The notes: generated by a model not told the origin, from the sequence alone. Counted from the stretch's first letter, positions 23,182 to 34,618 are shown. The stretch: DNA of 62,682 nucleotides from Prochlorococcus sp. AG-418-I21 (GCA_003214115.1 QCMA01000003.1:1-62682); one strand, 5' to 3'. Numbers and translations are program-made.

Positions 23182-23844
23182 ATGGAAATCGTCTTAAGTT
23201 GCACTAAAAGTAAATATTTAGAAATTTTTCCTTTGATTAATTTAGATAATATTCATGAAACTTTCAAAAAGTTTTCTTCCATGAAGGGGCCTCTGGAAGC
23301 AAGAATTTTCGCAGTAAATGAGACAATAAGTTCTCATCAATTATCAAAATTAAAAGATCATTTTGACAAAATTAACATTAGTTCACTATATATTTACTCA
23401 AATAATAGAGATACAGTATTAAGTGGTAAGTCTTTAAAAATAAATTCAACTTTTTATAAAGAGCAAGAGATTCAAAATAAGATACTTTTTTTTAAGTCAA
23501 AAAACAAAGACGATATTCTTCACGAAGGGACAGTTCGATCGGGGGACAGAATATCTTCAAATGGAAACCTATGCATCATTGGAGATGTTAATCCAGGAGC
23601 AATAGTTTCCGCCAAAAAAAACATTTACGTTTGGGGCAAATTACTAGGGATCGCATTCGCAGGAAAAAGTGGAAATAAAAATGCCTCTATTGCATCACTT
23701 TATTTAAATCCTTTACAATTGCGAATTGCGGATGTAATAGCTATTGGACCAAAGAATAAGCCCAAAAATAGTTACCCAGAAATCGCTGTTATAGATCAAC
23801 AAACGATAATTATCAAACCATACCTAATCGAAATTACAAATTAA
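23182..23844 (+). CDS. minC: septum site-determining protein MinC
   Basis: C-terminal GTVRSGDRISSNGNLCIIGDVNPGAIVSAKKNIYVWGKLLGIAFAG; upstream of minD/minE. Confidence 0.92.
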   Translation: MEIVLSCTKSKYLEIFPLINLDNIHETFKKFSSMKGPLEARIFAVNETISSHQLSKLKDHFDKINISSLYIYSNNRDTVLSGKSLKINSTFYKEQEIQNKILFFKSKNKDDILHEGTVRSGDRISSNGNLCIIGDVNPGAIVSAKKNIYVWGKLLGIAFAGKSGNKNASIASLYLNPLQLRIADVIAIGPKNKPKNSYPEIAVIDQQTIIIKPYLIEITN

Positions 23845-23955
23845 TCAATGAATTGCAATAAATTAATTAAAACTCGATAAATTTAAGAATTACTTAATCT
23901 TTAAAATATTTAACTTTCTGCAAGTGGCTTTATTATTTGGAAAATCCATAAAATC

Positions 23956-24771
23956 GTGGGGAAAAATACTCGCACAATATTAATTTGTTCAGGCAAAGGA
24001 GGAGTTGGTAAAACCACTTTAACTGCGAACCTTGGCATAGCTCTTGCTAATAGCGGAGCAACAACTGCTGTATTAGATGCTGATTTTGGCTTAAGAAATT
24101 TAGACCTTCTTTTAGGATTAGAAAATCGAATCATTTATACAGCTCAAGATGTTCTAGACAAGACTTGTCGTCTTGACCAAGCATTAGTTAGGCACAAAAA
24201 GGAACCTAATCTTGCTCTTCTACCTGCTGGTGATCCAAGGATGTTGGATTGGATGAAGCCTGAAGATATGAAAAAAATCAGTGAAATGCTCAGTGAGAAA
24301 TTCGATTTTGTCTTAGTAGATTGTCCTGCTGGTGTAGAAGATGGCTTTAAAAATGCTCTTGCAGCTTGTAAAGAAGCTATTGTTGTAACTAACCCAGAAT
24401 TATCTGCAGTGCGCGACGCCGATAGAGTAATAGGCATTCTTAATACTTCCGACATTGAACCTATTCAGCTTGTAATTAACAGAGTTCGGCCCAACATGAT
24501 GGCAAGTCAAGAGATGCTATCTATCGATGATGTCCAAGGGATTCTGTCTTTGCCTTTATTAGGTATTGTTTTAGAAGATGAACAGGTAATAATAAGTACG
24601 AATAGAGGCGAGCCACTGACACTTACAGATGGTAGATCTCCTGCAAAAAAATGTTATTTAAATGTTTCTCAAAGACTTACAGGAAAGGATGTACCAATTA
24701 TTGACCCAAAAAATGAAGGTAAAAGTCTTAAAGATAGATTTATTAGATTAATGCAAACAAAGGTTTTTTAA
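23956..24771 (+). CDS. minD: septum site-determining protein MinD
   Basis: [22 protein letters not shown] deviant Walker A; GTG start. Confidence 0.97.
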   Translation: MGKNTRTILICSGKGGVGKTTLTANLGIALANSGATTAVLDADFGLRNLDLLLGLENRIIYTAQDVLDKTCRLDQALVRHKKEPNLALLPAGDPRMLDWMKPEDMKKISEMLSEKFDFVLVDCPAGVEDGFKNALAACKEAIVVTNPELSAVRDADRVIGILNTSDIEPIQLVINRVRPNMMASQEMLSIDDVQGILSLPLLGIVLEDEQVIISTNRGEPLTLTDGRSPAKKCYLNVSQRLTGKDVPIIDPKNEGKSLKDRFIRLMQTKVF

Positions 24772-24773
24772 AA

Positions 24774-25109
24774 ATGATGACACTCAGAGACCTTATAAAC
24801 AAGTTACTAGGCAGAGAAACGGCTAGTGCCAACACAGCTAGAGAAAGATTACAACTTGTACTTGCTCATGACAGAGTTGATATGAGTTCATTAACAACTG
24901 ATCTTTTGGATAAAATGAGGAAAGAGATACTCGATGTTGTTGCTAAATATGTTGAGATTGATTTTGAAGAGGTGGCAGTAAGTTTAGAGACGGAGGACAG
25001 AATGACTGCATTAGTAGCAAATTTACCAATCAAAAGAACTATTACAGGAGAGATAAAGTTTAAAAAAAATGATAAGAAAGATAAAAGTCAAAAAGATATC
25101 AAAAAGTAA
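24774..25109 (+). CDS. minE: cell division topological specificity factor MinE
   Basis: [19 protein letters not shown]; follows minD. Confidence 0.96.
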   Translation: MMTLRDLINKLLGRETASANTARERLQLVLAHDRVDMSSLTTDLLDKMRKEILDVVAKYVEIDFEEVAVSLETEDRMTALVANLPIKRTITGEIKFKKNDKKDKSQKDIKK

Positions 25110-25173
25110 TAAATTTTAAAAACCTCCGAAAAATACTAAGATTGAACCTCCTTAATTGTAAGATAGTGGTTAT

Positions 25174-25245
25174 GCCGGCTTAGCTCAGCGGTAGAGCAGC
25201 GCTTTTGTAAAGCGAAGGTCATCAGTTCAAATCTGTTAGCCGGCA
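25174..25245 (+). tRNA. tRNA-Thr(TGT)
   Basis: GCCGGCTTAGCTCAGCGGTAGAGCAGCGCTTTTGTAAAGCGAAGGTCATCAGTTCAAATCTGTTAGCCGGCA cloverleaf, anticodon TGT. Confidence 0.95.
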
Positions 25246-25256
25246 TTTTAGTTTAT

Positions 25257-25424
25257 TTAATCCACTTCAATATTCTTTGCTGAAAATAAAAAGATCAAAC
25301 CTATGAGAGCAATGATAGGAAACAGTCTTATTTCGAGAAAGTAATCTAAAAAAGATACAAGAGGTTCAAATATCCAATAAGTAAAAAATTGAATTAATAA
25401 AACAAAAAATAATAATAAAAACAT
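25257..25424 (-). CDS. small membrane protein (55 aa)
   Basis: ORF MFLLLFFVLLIQFFTYWIFEPLVSFLDYFLEIRLFPIIALIGLIFLFSAKNIEVD; start overlaps the tsaC stop codon. Confidence 0.55.
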   Translation of the reverse strand: MFLLLFFVLLIQFFTYWIFEPLVSFLDYFLEIRLFPIIALIGLIFLFSAKNIEVD

Positions 25425-26005
25425 TACAACAATTCCTTTACTAATACTTCTCCTTGTCTAATAAGGCCCCATTTTCCATTTTTCTTCCAAACTATAATAG
25501 TACTCGCTTTTCCACTACTTTTTCCCCAGGGGAAAGGGCCTAAAATTTTTACAGAAGGAAAGTCTAGAGCAATACCTTCAGCTGTAATTGATCCTTTAAA
25601 ACCTGAAATATTTGCACTTGAAGTTAACAATGGGCCTGTTTCTTTCAAAAGAGATTGTGCCATATTTGATTTTGGAATCCTCATCCCAAGAGTAAGATCA
25701 TTACTTGTGAGGATTGTAGTCTGCTTTTCTGAAGCAGGAATGACGATTGTCAGAGCTCCAGGCCAATATTTTGAAGCTATATTTTCGTAATCTTCTTTAG
25801 CTGATTCGTGAACATAATCAATTAAATGTTTATGTTCTGATCCCATAAGTATTAAAGGTTTGTTTATATCTCTTTTTTTAACCTCATAAATGATATTTGA
25901 GAATTTTGGTAAGCATCCAATTGCAGGTAAAGTGTCTGTTGGAAAAATTATAGGCAAACCACTTTCAAGAGTTTTTAAGGCATTTTTACAGTCTACTAAA
26001 TTCAT
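25424..26005 (-). CDS. tsaC: L-threonylcarbamoyladenylate synthase (Sua5/YciO/YrdC family)
   Basis: GLPIIFPTDTLPAIGC, KRDINKPLI, WPGALTIVI, LTSSANISG. Confidence 0.9.
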   Translation of the reverse strand: MNLVDCKNALKTLESGLPIIFPTDTLPAIGCLPKFSNIIYEVKKRDINKPLILMGSEHKHLIDYVHESAKEDYENIASKYWPGALTIVIPASEKQTTILTSNDLTLGMRIPKSNMAQSLLKETGPLLTSSANISGFKGSITAEGIALDFPSVKILGPFPWGKSSGKASTIIVWKKNGKWGLIRQGEVLVKELL

Positions 26006-26028
26006 TTAGATTACGAACCTACAATAGT

Positions 26029-26898
26029 TTATTTATATCTTCCAATCGTAAACCTACCAATACCTGAAAGATCTTTCACAATTTCTATTGATGTAAATTT
26101 ATTATTTATAAGTAATTGTTTTACTTTTTCACTTTGATCAAAATGATTCTCTAAAATTAGCCAACCATTCTCTTTTAAAAATAATGGTGCTTTTTGTATT
26201 ATTTCTCTAATATGTTTTAAACCATCTTCGCCTCCTAATAAAGCAACTTTAGGTTCGAAATTTTTAACTTCTTTGGGTAATTTTTCATAAATATCTCTGG
26301 GTATATATGGCGGGTTTGAAATAGCGAGATCTAATTTTCCTTTAAAACTCTCAATAGGTGACCACCAATTTCCACAATAAAATTTCAAATTTGATTGTTT
26401 AGAAGAATTTATAAAATTTTTAGTGGCTATTTCTAATGCATCTTGATCTATGTCAGTTGCTAGTCCCTCGCTCAATGGATAAGCTAATGCCAAAGCAATA
26501 CTAATTGCGCCTGATCCAGTTCCTAATTCAGCAAAAAATAATTTTTCTGATTTCTTTCGAAATATATTGAAGACTACATCAACTATGAGCTCTGTTTCTG
26601 GTCTAGGAATGAGTACTTTGTTTGTAATTTTTAATTTTAAGTCTCTCCAAAAAGTTATTCCACAGAGATATTGTATAGGGCAAGAATTTATTAAATGATC
26701 GTCCCAAACAGATTCTAAAAATTCTAAATTTTTTTTTAAATGTAAGCTTTCCCTAGGACTTATACTTATATTTTTTAAATCACTATCTGGTATACCAGCC
26801 ATACAATCTAATAAAAAAGTAAAAGATTGTTGATCGCCTCCTTTAGAAAGTTGCTTTTTTTTCCAGATTAAAAATTCTTCTACAGAAATGCAAAGCAT
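26029..26898 (-). CDS. prmC: peptide chain release factor N5-glutamine methyltransferase
   Basis: VLIPRPETELIV, ELGTGSGAISIALA, DLAISNPPYIP. Confidence 0.95.
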   Translation of the reverse strand: MLCISVEEFLIWKKKQLSKGGDQQSFTFLLDCMAGIPDSDLKNISISPRESLHLKKNLEFLESVWDDHLINSCPIQYLCGITFWRDLKLKITNKVLIPRPETELIVDVVFNIFRKKSEKLFFAELGTGSGAISIALALAYPLSEGLATDIDQDALEIATKNFINSSKQSNLKFYCGNWWSPIESFKGKLDLAISNPPYIPRDIYEKLPKEVKNFEPKVALLGGEDGLKHIREIIQKAPLFLKENGWLILENHFDQSEKVKQLLINNKFTSIEIVKDLSGIGRFTIGRYK

Positions 26899-26907
26899 TT
26901 ATTAGCG

Positions 26908-27060
26908 TTAGCGTTTTGGTCCAAGCCTACCTTTACTAGAGTCAGAGTAGAAGCTTGATTTTTCTCCATCTTGTGTAGAAATAAATAAACCTATTAGGAA
27001 AATTGTTGGCACCCCTACAAATAAAAGACTAGCTACGAATCCAAAGTTAGTTGTTTCCAT
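26908..27060 (-). CDS. psbM: photosystem II reaction center protein M
   Basis: METTNFGFVASLLFVGVPTIFLIGLFISTQDGEKSSFYSDSSKGRLGPKR (50 aa). Confidence 0.95.
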   Translation of the reverse strand: METTNFGFVASLLFVGVPTIFLIGLFISTQDGEKSSFYSDSSKGRLGPKR

Positions 27061-27164
27061 TTAATTGGTAATTCTATATTAGGTATTAAGACTATAAACG
27101 TATATCTTGGAATAAAGTGGAAAAATAAACAAATTTTATAAACTGATTAACAGTCTTAAACAAT

Positions 27165-27527
27165 TTAGCGTGGTAATTTTTTATTAACACTAATTTTTTT
27201 TAGTTCTTCCAAATTTGAAGGGGGGGATTGTGGTTTTGTTAAAATTACTGAAGATGACTTTATTAATGTTTGGCATGCAAGACGCCAATTTTCTGGTCTA
27301 TTTTTGAGTTTTTCTTCTTCAACAGATGTAAGAGGACTCAAAGAATTTTTGTTTCCACCTTCAACTGAAATAAAACAAGTACTGCATTGTCCGGCACCTC
27401 CACAATTTCCTAAAATACCTTTTAGTCCATAAAGCTGTAAATTCTCTCTCATAACAAGTTCCCGTAAATTTTCACCCGGATTACATTGAACCTCTAAATC
27501 CTCACGAATAAATCTGATAGTTGCCAT
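27165..27527 (-). CDS. 2Fe-2S ferredoxin family protein
   Basis: GNCGGAGQCSTCFI...ACQT Cys pattern. Confidence 0.88.
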   Translation of the reverse strand: MATIRFIREDLEVQCNPGENLRELVMRENLQLYGLKGILGNCGGAGQCSTCFISVEGGNKNSLSPLTSVEEEKLKNRPENWRLACQTLIKSSSVILTKPQSPPSNLEELKKISVNKKLPR

Positions 27528-27749
27528 TTTTTTAGTTATTTTTCTTATTTTGGCGTTTTACTTTGAGAATTGTGACCAAAATATTAACAGTTTTTAGCCA
27601 AAAATTCCTTATAAACGCAGTTGTGCTTTTCGATTTGCCCAATTTTTGCAAGAAAATAAATTTATTTACAAAAATCCCTCAAAGACTAAAAAACCCTTAC
27701 TATCGTGTTGTTTAGCTGTTTATTCAGCATAGTTACTAGAAATTAACCG

Positions 27750-29273
27750 ATGGGATTGCCTTGGTATCGAGTTCACACAGTAGTTATTAATGACCCAGGT
27801 CGACTACTTGCTGTGCATCTTATGCATACTGCATTATTAGCCGGCTGGGCCGGTTCAATGGCTCTTTATGAATTAGCCATTTTTGATCCTTCCGATGCTG
27901 TTCTCAATCCAATGTGGAGACAGGGGATGTACGTTATGCCGTTCATGGCAAGACTAGGTATCACAAGCAGTTGGAATGGATGGGATATTACAGGTGCTAC
28001 TGGAGTTGATCCTGGATTCTGGAGTTTTGAAGGAGTTGCAGCAGCTCACATAGTATTTAGCGGTCTATTGATGTTAGCCTCTATTTGGCACTGGACATAC
28101 TGGGACTTAGATTTATGGGAAGATTCAAGAACTGGTGAGCCTGCTCTTGATTTACCAAGAATCTTTGGGATTCACCTCCTGCTAGCGGGACTAACCTGTT
28201 TTGGTTTTGGCGCTTTTCATTGCGCAAACGTGGGAATTTGGGTTTCTGACCCTTATGGCCTAACTGGTCATGTAGAACCTGTTGCACCTTCCTGGGGAGT
28301 TGAAGGATTTAATCCTTTTAATCCAGGGGGTATAGTAGCGAATCATATTGCGGCAGGACTTATGGGTATTATTGGAGGTATTTTTCACATCACCAATAGA
28401 CCTGGAGAAAGACTTTATAGAGCTTTAAAACTTGGAAGTCTCGAAGGAGTTCTAGCTAGCGCTTTAGCTGCTGTTTTATTTGTATCTTTCGTTGTTTCCG
28501 GAACAATGTGGTACGGCTCCGCTACAACCCCAGTAGAGCTTTTTGGTCCTACAAGATATCAATGGGATTCAGGCTACTTCAAAACTGAAATCAATAGAAG
28601 AGTACAAGCTGCTATAGATAATGGTGCCACTAAATCAGAGGCATATGAATCGATTCCAGAAAAATTAGCATTCTACGATTATGTAGGGAATAGTCCAGCT
28701 AAAGGAGGACTATTTAGAGTAGGAGCTCTTGTTAATGGTGATGGATTACCAACTGGTTGGCAGGGTCACATTGCTTTTCAAGATAAGGAAGGTAACGAAT
28801 TAGAAGTTAGAAGAATACCTAATTTCTTTGAAAACTTCCCTGTAATTCTTGAAGACAAAGAAGGCAATGTAAGGGCAGATATTCCATTTAGAAGAGCTGA
28901 AGCAAAGTATTCATTTGAACAAACTGGTATCACTGCAACTATCTATGGAGGAGACCTAGATGGACAAACATTTACAGATCCCGCAGTAGTTAAAAGATTA
29001 GCTAGAAAGGCTCAACTAGGAGAAGCGTTCAAGTTTGACAGAGAAACATATAAATCTGATGGTGTATTCCGAAGCTCACCGAGAGCTTGGTTTACATATG
29101 CACATTTATGTTTCGGATTGCTATTCTTATTTGGCCACTGGTGGCATGCCTCGAGAACTCTTTACAGAAATTCCTTTGCAGGTATTGATGCTGAGATTGG
29201 CGACCAAGTTGAATTTGGTTTATTCAAGAAGCTTGGTGACGAAACCACAAGAAGAATCCCAGGAAGGGTTTAA
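27750..29273 (+). CDS. psbB: photosystem II CP47 chlorophyll apoprotein
   Basis: [43 protein letters not shown]. Confidence 0.99.
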   Translation: MGLPWYRVHTVVINDPGRLLAVHLMHTALLAGWAGSMALYELAIFDPSDAVLNPMWRQGMYVMPFMARLGITSSWNGWDITGATGVDPGFWSFEGVAAAHIVFSGLLMLASIWHWTYWDLDLWEDSRTGEPALDLPRIFGIHLLLAGLTCFGFGAFHCANVGIWVSDPYGLTGHVEPVAPSWGVEGFNPFNPGGIVANHIAAGLMGIIGGIFHITNRPGERLYRALKLGSLEGVLASALAAVLFVSFVVSGTMWYGSATTPVELFGPTRYQWDSGYFKTEINRRVQAAIDNGATKSEAYESIPEKLAFYDYVGNSPAKGGLFRVGALVNGDGLPTGWQGHIAFQDKEGNELEVRRIPNFFENFPVILEDKEGNVRADIPFRRAEAKYSFEQTGITATIYGGDLDGQTFTDPAVVKRLARKAQLGEAFKFDRETYKSDGVFRSSPRAWFTYAHLCFGLLFLFGHWWHASRTLYRNSFAGIDAEIGDQVEFGLFKKLGDETTRRIPGRV

Positions 29274-29296
29274 ACTAAACTTTATTACTTAATCTT

Positions 29297-29395
29297 ATGG
29301 AAGCTTTCGCTTACGTTCTTATTCTAACTCTCGCAGTTGTTACTTTATTCTTTGCTGTCGCCTTTAGAGACCCGCCTAAATTCGATAGAAAATGA
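29297..29395 (+). CDS. psbT: photosystem II reaction center protein T
   Basis: [32 protein letters not shown], directly after psbB. Confidence 0.97.
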   Translation: MEAFAYVLILTLAVVTLFFAVAFRDPPKFDRK

Positions 29396-29399
29396 ATTA

Positions 29400-29433
29400 A
29401 AAAAAAACCTCTTTAATCAAGAGGTTTTTTTTT
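29400..29433. terminator. intrinsic terminator after psbB-psbT
   Basis: AAAAAAACCTCTT-TAATC-AAGAGGTTTTTTTTT stem-loop with T tract. Confidence 0.85.
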
Positions 29434-29493
29434 ACTTTTCATAATTAAGATATTACTCTACTATTAGAGTTGAAGTGTAGCTTAATTCACCAC

Positions 29494-29973
29494 ATGCAGT
29501 GTCCAACCTGTCAAAACACAGATAGCAGAGTTTTGGAATCAAGATCTGCCGATAGTGGTAAAAGTGTTCGAAGAAGAAGAGAGTGCTTAAATTGTAGTTT
29601 TAGATTTACAACTTATGAAAGAGTTGAAACAATGCCAGTATCAATAATTAAAAAAGATGGGAGCAGAGAATTATTTGACAAACAAAAATTATTTACAGGT
29701 ATATCAAGAGCTTGCGAAAAGACTAATTTCAGTAGTGAAGCAATTATTAATTTCGTAGATGGAATTGAATCACAAATTGTTCAAGACTCTAATAAAGACA
29801 TTAAATCTTCACAAATCGGAGAATTAATACTTAAAAATCTTAGAAAAGAAAACGAAGTCGCCTATATAAGATACGCCTCAGTTTACAGAAAATTTAATGG
29901 GGTAAAAGATTTTATTTCTACTCTTGAATCTCTAAAAGGAAGTTCAAAAAACCAATTAGCTTCAATTTCATAA
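29494..29973 (+). CDS. nrdR: transcriptional repressor NrdR
   Basis: [43 protein letters not shown] zinc ribbon. Confidence 0.96.
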   Translation: MQCPTCQNTDSRVLESRSADSGKSVRRRRECLNCSFRFTTYERVETMPVSIIKKDGSRELFDKQKLFTGISRACEKTNFSSEAIINFVDGIESQIVQDSNKDIKSSQIGELILKNLRKENEVAYIRYASVYRKFNGVKDFISTLESLKGSSKNQLASIS

Positions 29974-30082
29974 AATTCAGCATCTTAAAGTGTAGAATAC
30001 ATATCACAAATGTTTTTTGCTATTGGTTTGCAGGCTAGTAGCATCCCTTTCTAACTACCTTAGGTAGTCTGCGATTTAACAA

Positions 30083-31174
30083 ATGAACGAAAATTCTTCC
30101 CAAACCATTAAAGAACTTTCTGAGGACCAAGAAATTAAAAATTCGTCTGAAACAGATAATGATTCAGCATCCCAAAATGAGGAAGATTTATCATTCGAGA
30201 AGAGCGATATACCTTCAGCAGATTCTTCCTCCAGCAGAACTAATACAGATTTTGATAACGCAGGATTCACACAAGAAGAATTTGCATCACTTTTGGGTAA
30301 GTATGACTATAACTTCAAGCCTGGCGATCTAGTTAAAGGTACCGTTTTTGCTCTAGAGCCCAAAGGAGCAATGATAGATATTGGGGCAAAAACAGCTGCT
30401 TTTATGCCTGTTCAGGAGGTTTCAATAAATAGAGTTGAAGGACTGAATGATGTTTTACAACCTTCAGAAAGTAGAGAATTTTTCATAATGAGCGAAGAAA
30501 ATGAAGATGGCCAATTAGCCCTCTCCATTAGAAGAATTGAATACCAAAGAGCATGGGAAAGGGTTAGACAACTCCAAAAAGAAGATGCAACAATATATTC
30601 TGAAGTTTTTGCAACAAATAGAGGCGGAGCTCTTGTAAGGGTAGAAGGATTGAGAGGTTTTATCCCAGGATCTCATATAAGCGCTCGAAAAATAAAAGAT
30701 GACCTAGAAGGTGAATATCTACCCTTGAAATTTCTTGAAGTTGATGAAGAAAGAAATAGATTAGTACTAAGTCATAGAAGAGCTTTGGTTGAGAAAAAAA
30801 TGAACCGACTTGAAGTAGGCGAAGTTGTTGTTGGTTCAGTAAAAGGTATTAAACCTTATGGAGCCTTTATTGATATTGGTGGAGTTAGTGGTCTATTACA
30901 CATTTCTGAGATTAGTCATGAACATATTGAGACTCCTCATAATGTTTTAAATGTGAGTGACAAAATGAAAGTTATGATAATTGACCTTGATTCAGAAAGA
31001 GGAAGAATTTCATTATCTACTAAAGCACTTGAACCTGAACCAGGCGATATGCTAACTGACCCTCAAAAAGTTTTTAGCAAAGCTGAAGAGATGGCTGCAA
31101 AATACAAACAAATGTTATTTGAACAAACTGACGATAACGAAGAGATCCCTATTCCTTCATCTGAAACAGTTTAA
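30083..31174 (+). CDS. rpsA: 30S ribosomal protein S1
   Basis: Three S1/OB repeats (GDLVKGTVFALEPKGAMIDIGAKTAAFMP; GEVVVGSVKGIKPYGAFIDIGGVSGLLHISEIS). Confidence 0.93.
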   Translation: MNENSSQTIKELSEDQEIKNSSETDNDSASQNEEDLSFEKSDIPSADSSSSRTNTDFDNAGFTQEEFASLLGKYDYNFKPGDLVKGTVFALEPKGAMIDIGAKTAAFMPVQEVSINRVEGLNDVLQPSESREFFIMSEENEDGQLALSIRRIEYQRAWERVRQLQKEDATIYSEVFATNRGGALVRVEGLRGFIPGSHISARKIKDDLEGEYLPLKFLEVDEERNRLVLSHRRALVEKKMNRLEVGEVVVGSVKGIKPYGAFIDIGGVSGLLHISEISHEHIETPHNVLNVSDKMKVMIIDLDSERGRISLSTKALEPEPGDMLTDPQKVFSKAEEMAAKYKQMLFEQTDDNEEIPIPSSETV

Positions 31175-31312
31175 ATTTAATTATTAATTTTTGGAAGGAT
31201 ATCATAACCAGAAGTTTCTTTATTCTTAAAGATGTATTTTTTTAATTTACAATTATTGATTAGTAACAAGAGTTTAATTTAGGATAAAGTTTAATTTCAA
31301 AATTATGTATTA

Positions 31313-32554
31313 ATGAGTGATTTTATCTTCACTTCTGAGTCTGTAACCGAAGGTCATCCTGACAAAATATGTGATCAGATAAGTGATGCTGTTTTAGATG
31401 CCTTACTAACAGAAGATCCAGAAAGCAGAGTTGCATGTGAAACAGTTGTAAATACTGGTCTTTGCTTACTTACTGGAGAAATAACTTCAAAAGCAAAAGT
31501 TGATTATATAAAACTTGTCAGGAATGTAATTAAAGAAATTGGCTATGAAGGCTACAGAGCAGGTGGTTTCGACGCAAATAGTTGTGCTGTTTTAGTAGCA
31601 CTTGACGAGCAATCCCCAGATATTTCTCAAGGAGTAAACAATGCAGATGATACTAATGATGATTTGGAAGATAATACCGGAGCCGGTGATCAAGGCATAA
31701 TGTTTGGATATGCATGCGATGAAACTCCGGAATTGATGCCCTTACCGATTAGCTTGGCCCATAGATTAGCCATTCAACTTGCCAAAGTAAGGCATGAAAA
31801 AGTCCTTAACTATCTCCTCCCTGATGGCAAAACTCAAGTAAGCATTGATTACAAAGAAGGGTTGCCTGTTTCGATTAATACTATTTTAATTTCAACTCAA
31901 CATAATCCCGAGATTGAAGGCATCACAAATGAAGAAGAAATTCGTCAAATAATAAAAGAAGATTTGTGGAAACATGTTGTAATTCCTGCTACTGAAGATT
32001 TAGAAATCAAACCAAACATTCACAAAACAAGATTTCTAGTCAACCCCACTGGGAAATTCGTTGTAGGAGGACCTCAAGGAGATGCAGGGCTTACTGGGAG
32101 AAAAATCATTGTAGATACTTACGGTGGATATGCAAGACACGGAGGAGGGGCATTCTCTGGGAAAGATCCCACAAAAGTGGATAGATCAGCCGCTTATGCA
32201 GCACGTTATGTAGCTAAAAGTATCGTCAAGGCAAAATTGGCAAAAAAGGCGGAAGTACAATTAAGTTATGCAATTGGAGTTGCAAAACCGATTTCCATTC
32301 TCGTTGAAACTTTTGATACTGGGATTATTTCACAAGGTAATTTGACTGAACTTATTAAAAAGCACTTTGATTTAAGACCCTCAGCAATAATAAAAGAATT
32401 TAACCTAAGAAATCTTCCCAAAAAAATGGGTGGTAAATTTTTTAGAAAGACTGCATCCTATGGACATTTTGGTAGAAGAGATCTTGAGCTACCTTGGGAA
32501 AATGTAGAAGAAAAAGCAACCCAATTAGCAGAGGCTTCAAAAATCTTTTCATAA
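31313..32554 (+). CDS. metK: S-adenosylmethionine synthase
   Basis: [59 protein letters not shown]. Confidence 0.98.
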   Translation: MSDFIFTSESVTEGHPDKICDQISDAVLDALLTEDPESRVACETVVNTGLCLLTGEITSKAKVDYIKLVRNVIKEIGYEGYRAGGFDANSCAVLVALDEQSPDISQGVNNADDTNDDLEDNTGAGDQGIMFGYACDETPELMPLPISLAHRLAIQLAKVRHEKVLNYLLPDGKTQVSIDYKEGLPVSINTILISTQHNPEIEGITNEEEIRQIIKEDLWKHVVIPATEDLEIKPNIHKTRFLVNPTGKFVVGGPQGDAGLTGRKIIVDTYGGYARHGGGAFSGKDPTKVDRSAAYAARYVAKSIVKAKLAKKAEVQLSYAIGVAKPISILVETFDTGIISQGNLTELIKKHFDLRPSAIIKEFNLRNLPKKMGGKFFRKTASYGHFGRRDLELPWENVEEKATQLAEASKIFS

Positions 32555-32566
32555 AATATTTTTTCT

Positions 32567-33796
32567 ATGCCTGATAATTTTTATGGAGGGTTAGATTTTG
32601 GAACCAGTGGTGCAAGAATATCAATAATTAATCTTCAAAAGGAATTATTATTTTCAAACTCAGTAGCTTATTCATACAACTTTAAAAATCCAAATTCTTG
32701 GATCAATTCTTGTGAAGAACTCTTAGGGTGTTTACCTATTGAGATAAAAATTAACCTCAATAAATTGGCAATCTCCGGCACCTCAGGAACTTTAACCGCA
32801 TGCAATTTGCACGGAGAGTCAATAGGAGAAGCAATACCTTATGACCAAGCATGTAATGAACATAAGATCCTTATTAAATCCTTAACTTCTGGAGAAGATC
32901 ATCTGAGAACGCCATACAGTAGTCTTGCTAAAGCATTAAAACTAATAGATAAATATGGGACAAATATACTTTTACGACATCAAGCTGATTGGATTACTGG
33001 TTGGTTTTTAAAAGATTGGACTTATGGAGAAGAAGGTAATAATCTAAAACTTGGTTGGGATCTAAAAAAAGAATCATGGCCAAAAAGCTATCTCAATATT
33101 TCATGGGAGAAATGCCTGCCTCAAATAATAAAAAGTGGGGAAATTATTGGACAAGTGAATTTTGATTTAGCAGAGAGATTTAACTTGAATAAGAAATTAA
33201 TATTAATCTCAGGAACCACTGATTCTAATGCAAGTGTAATAGCTGCAGGTTTAAGCAAAGAAGATGGTCTCACAGTTTTAGGAACAACTATTGTAGTTAA
33301 GAAAATTATTGATAATCCTATAAAAAAACAAGGAATTACAAACCATAGAGTAAACGGCAATTGGATATGTGGAGGAGCATCAAACGCAGGCTGTGGTATA
33401 TTGTCTCAGTTTTTCTCTGATTTAGAAATAAAAGAGCTCAGTCGACAAATAAATCCATCAAAAAACACTTCTTTAAATCTTTTACCTCTAAATAGTAAAG
33501 GAGAAAGATTTCCTGTTAATGATTCTAATTTAAAGCCGATACTTGGTCCAAGGCCAGTAAGCGACTCACTTTATTTACATGCATTATTCGAGGGTCTAGC
33601 TAAGATCGAATTGAAAGGATGGGAAAAGCTAGGCGAACTAACAGGTTCACTTCCAAAAAAAATTATTACTATTGGTGGAGGTTCAAAAAACCCTCAGTGG
33701 AGAAAAATTAGAGAAAATATTATCAATATACCAATAGTTTCATGTAAAAAAACTACTTCATTTGGTACAGCCTTGTTAGCGATGAACTCAAAATAA
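32567..33796 (+). CDS. FGGY-family carbohydrate kinase
   Basis: YGGLDFGTSGARISI, DWITGWFL, ISGTTDSNASVIAAG, IGGGSKNPQW. Confidence 0.85.
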   Translation: MPDNFYGGLDFGTSGARISIINLQKELLFSNSVAYSYNFKNPNSWINSCEELLGCLPIEIKINLNKLAISGTSGTLTACNLHGESIGEAIPYDQACNEHKILIKSLTSGEDHLRTPYSSLAKALKLIDKYGTNILLRHQADWITGWFLKDWTYGEEGNNLKLGWDLKKESWPKSYLNISWEKCLPQIIKSGEIIGQVNFDLAERFNLNKKLILISGTTDSNASVIAAGLSKEDGLTVLGTTIVVKKIIDNPIKKQGITNHRVNGNWICGGASNAGCGILSQFFSDLEIKELSRQINPSKNTSLNLLPLNSKGERFPVNDSNLKPILGPRPVSDSLYLHALFEGLAKIELKGWEKLGELTGSLPKKIITIGGGSKNPQWRKIRENIINIPIVSCKKTTSFGTALLAMNSK

Positions 33797-33888
33797 AAGT
33801 TTTTTTTAGATATTTGATGAAGATATAAAATTTTTAATTAAAAGGGTTTCACAAACTACACATCTTAATTTAGAGTATATAGGTTAGA

Positions 33889-33961
33889 GCCGGGATAGCT
33901 CAGTTGGTAGAGCAGGCGACTGAAAATCGCCGTGTCCCCAGTTCAAATCTGGGTCCTGGCA
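33889..33961 (+). tRNA. tRNA-Phe(GAA)
   Basis: GCCGGGATAGCTCAGTTGGTAGAGCAGGCGACTGAAAATCGCCGTGTCCCCAGTTCAAATCTGGGTCCTGGCA cloverleaf, anticodon GAA. Confidence 0.95.
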
Positions 33962-33966
33962 CCTTT

Positions 33967-33993
33967 AAAACCCTGTCCTAGACAGGGTTTTAT
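33967..33993 (+). terminator. intrinsic terminator after tRNA-Phe
   Basis: AAAACCCTGTC-CTA-GACAGGGTTTTAT. Confidence 0.75.
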
Positions 33994-34049
33994 ACTTTTA
34001 AATCATTGAGAACTCGTTATTTTTTTCGTTTTTTTTTAACTTAAAATTT

Positions 34050-34469
34050 TTAGTTTTCGACTCTGCATACTTGACCAATAACACCCAAAATCAGTTTATC
34101 TCCATTTGGATCTTGCCAATTAGCTAAATCATTGAAATTACTATTTGCTTCATCTATTGAGACATCAACATCTCTAAATGATTTTTCAAAACAATTTATA
34201 TCCATTGTATAGAGAATATCCTTAGTAATTTCACTTTTTGTTTTGGGAATAAATTTACTCAATACTCTTACAGAACCATCCTCATTCCTTTTTATACTTT
34301 GTCTATCCCATAACTGCTCTCCGTATTCACTTTTAGGGACTCCAACCCATTCATGAGGCAAAGCTTCTGATTTGTATATTGAAATACAAAAGAAAAAGAT
34401 AATCGAAAGGACTAAATTAATGAAATTTCTAAAAAATATTGAATTAACTTTATTCTTAGAATTAATCAT
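34050..34469 (-). CDS. hypothetical exported/membrane-anchored protein (139 aa)
   Basis: N-terminal hydrophobic segment; soluble C-terminal part; no family recognised. Confidence 0.55.
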   Translation of the reverse strand: MINSKNKVNSIFFRNFINLVLSIIFFFCISIYKSEALPHEWVGVPKSEYGEQLWDRQSIKRNEDGSVRVLSKFIPKTKSEITKDILYTMDINCFEKSFRDVDVSIDEANSNFNDLANWQDPNGDKLILGVIGQVCRVEN

Positions 34470-34618
34470 GACTACTTATGGAATACAAAAAATTTTTTAT
34501 TCTTAGGAAATAAAAGATTAAAAATTTGTAAAATTTTTTATTGATTAGTATTTCCATTATAGATAGAATCAAATATTAAAATTAAGAATTTACTTCCAAT
34601 AAATTTATTAGAAAAATA

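Noticed and set aside
23910-24455. Antisense ORFs opposite minD (74 and 103 aa)
   Set aside because: Shadow frames of the highly supported minD gene.
33889-33993. tRNA-Phe region considered as an integration site for a genomic island
   Set aside because: Downstream sequence shows a terminator then ordinary genes; no integrase or tRNA 3'-end duplication was seen within the window.
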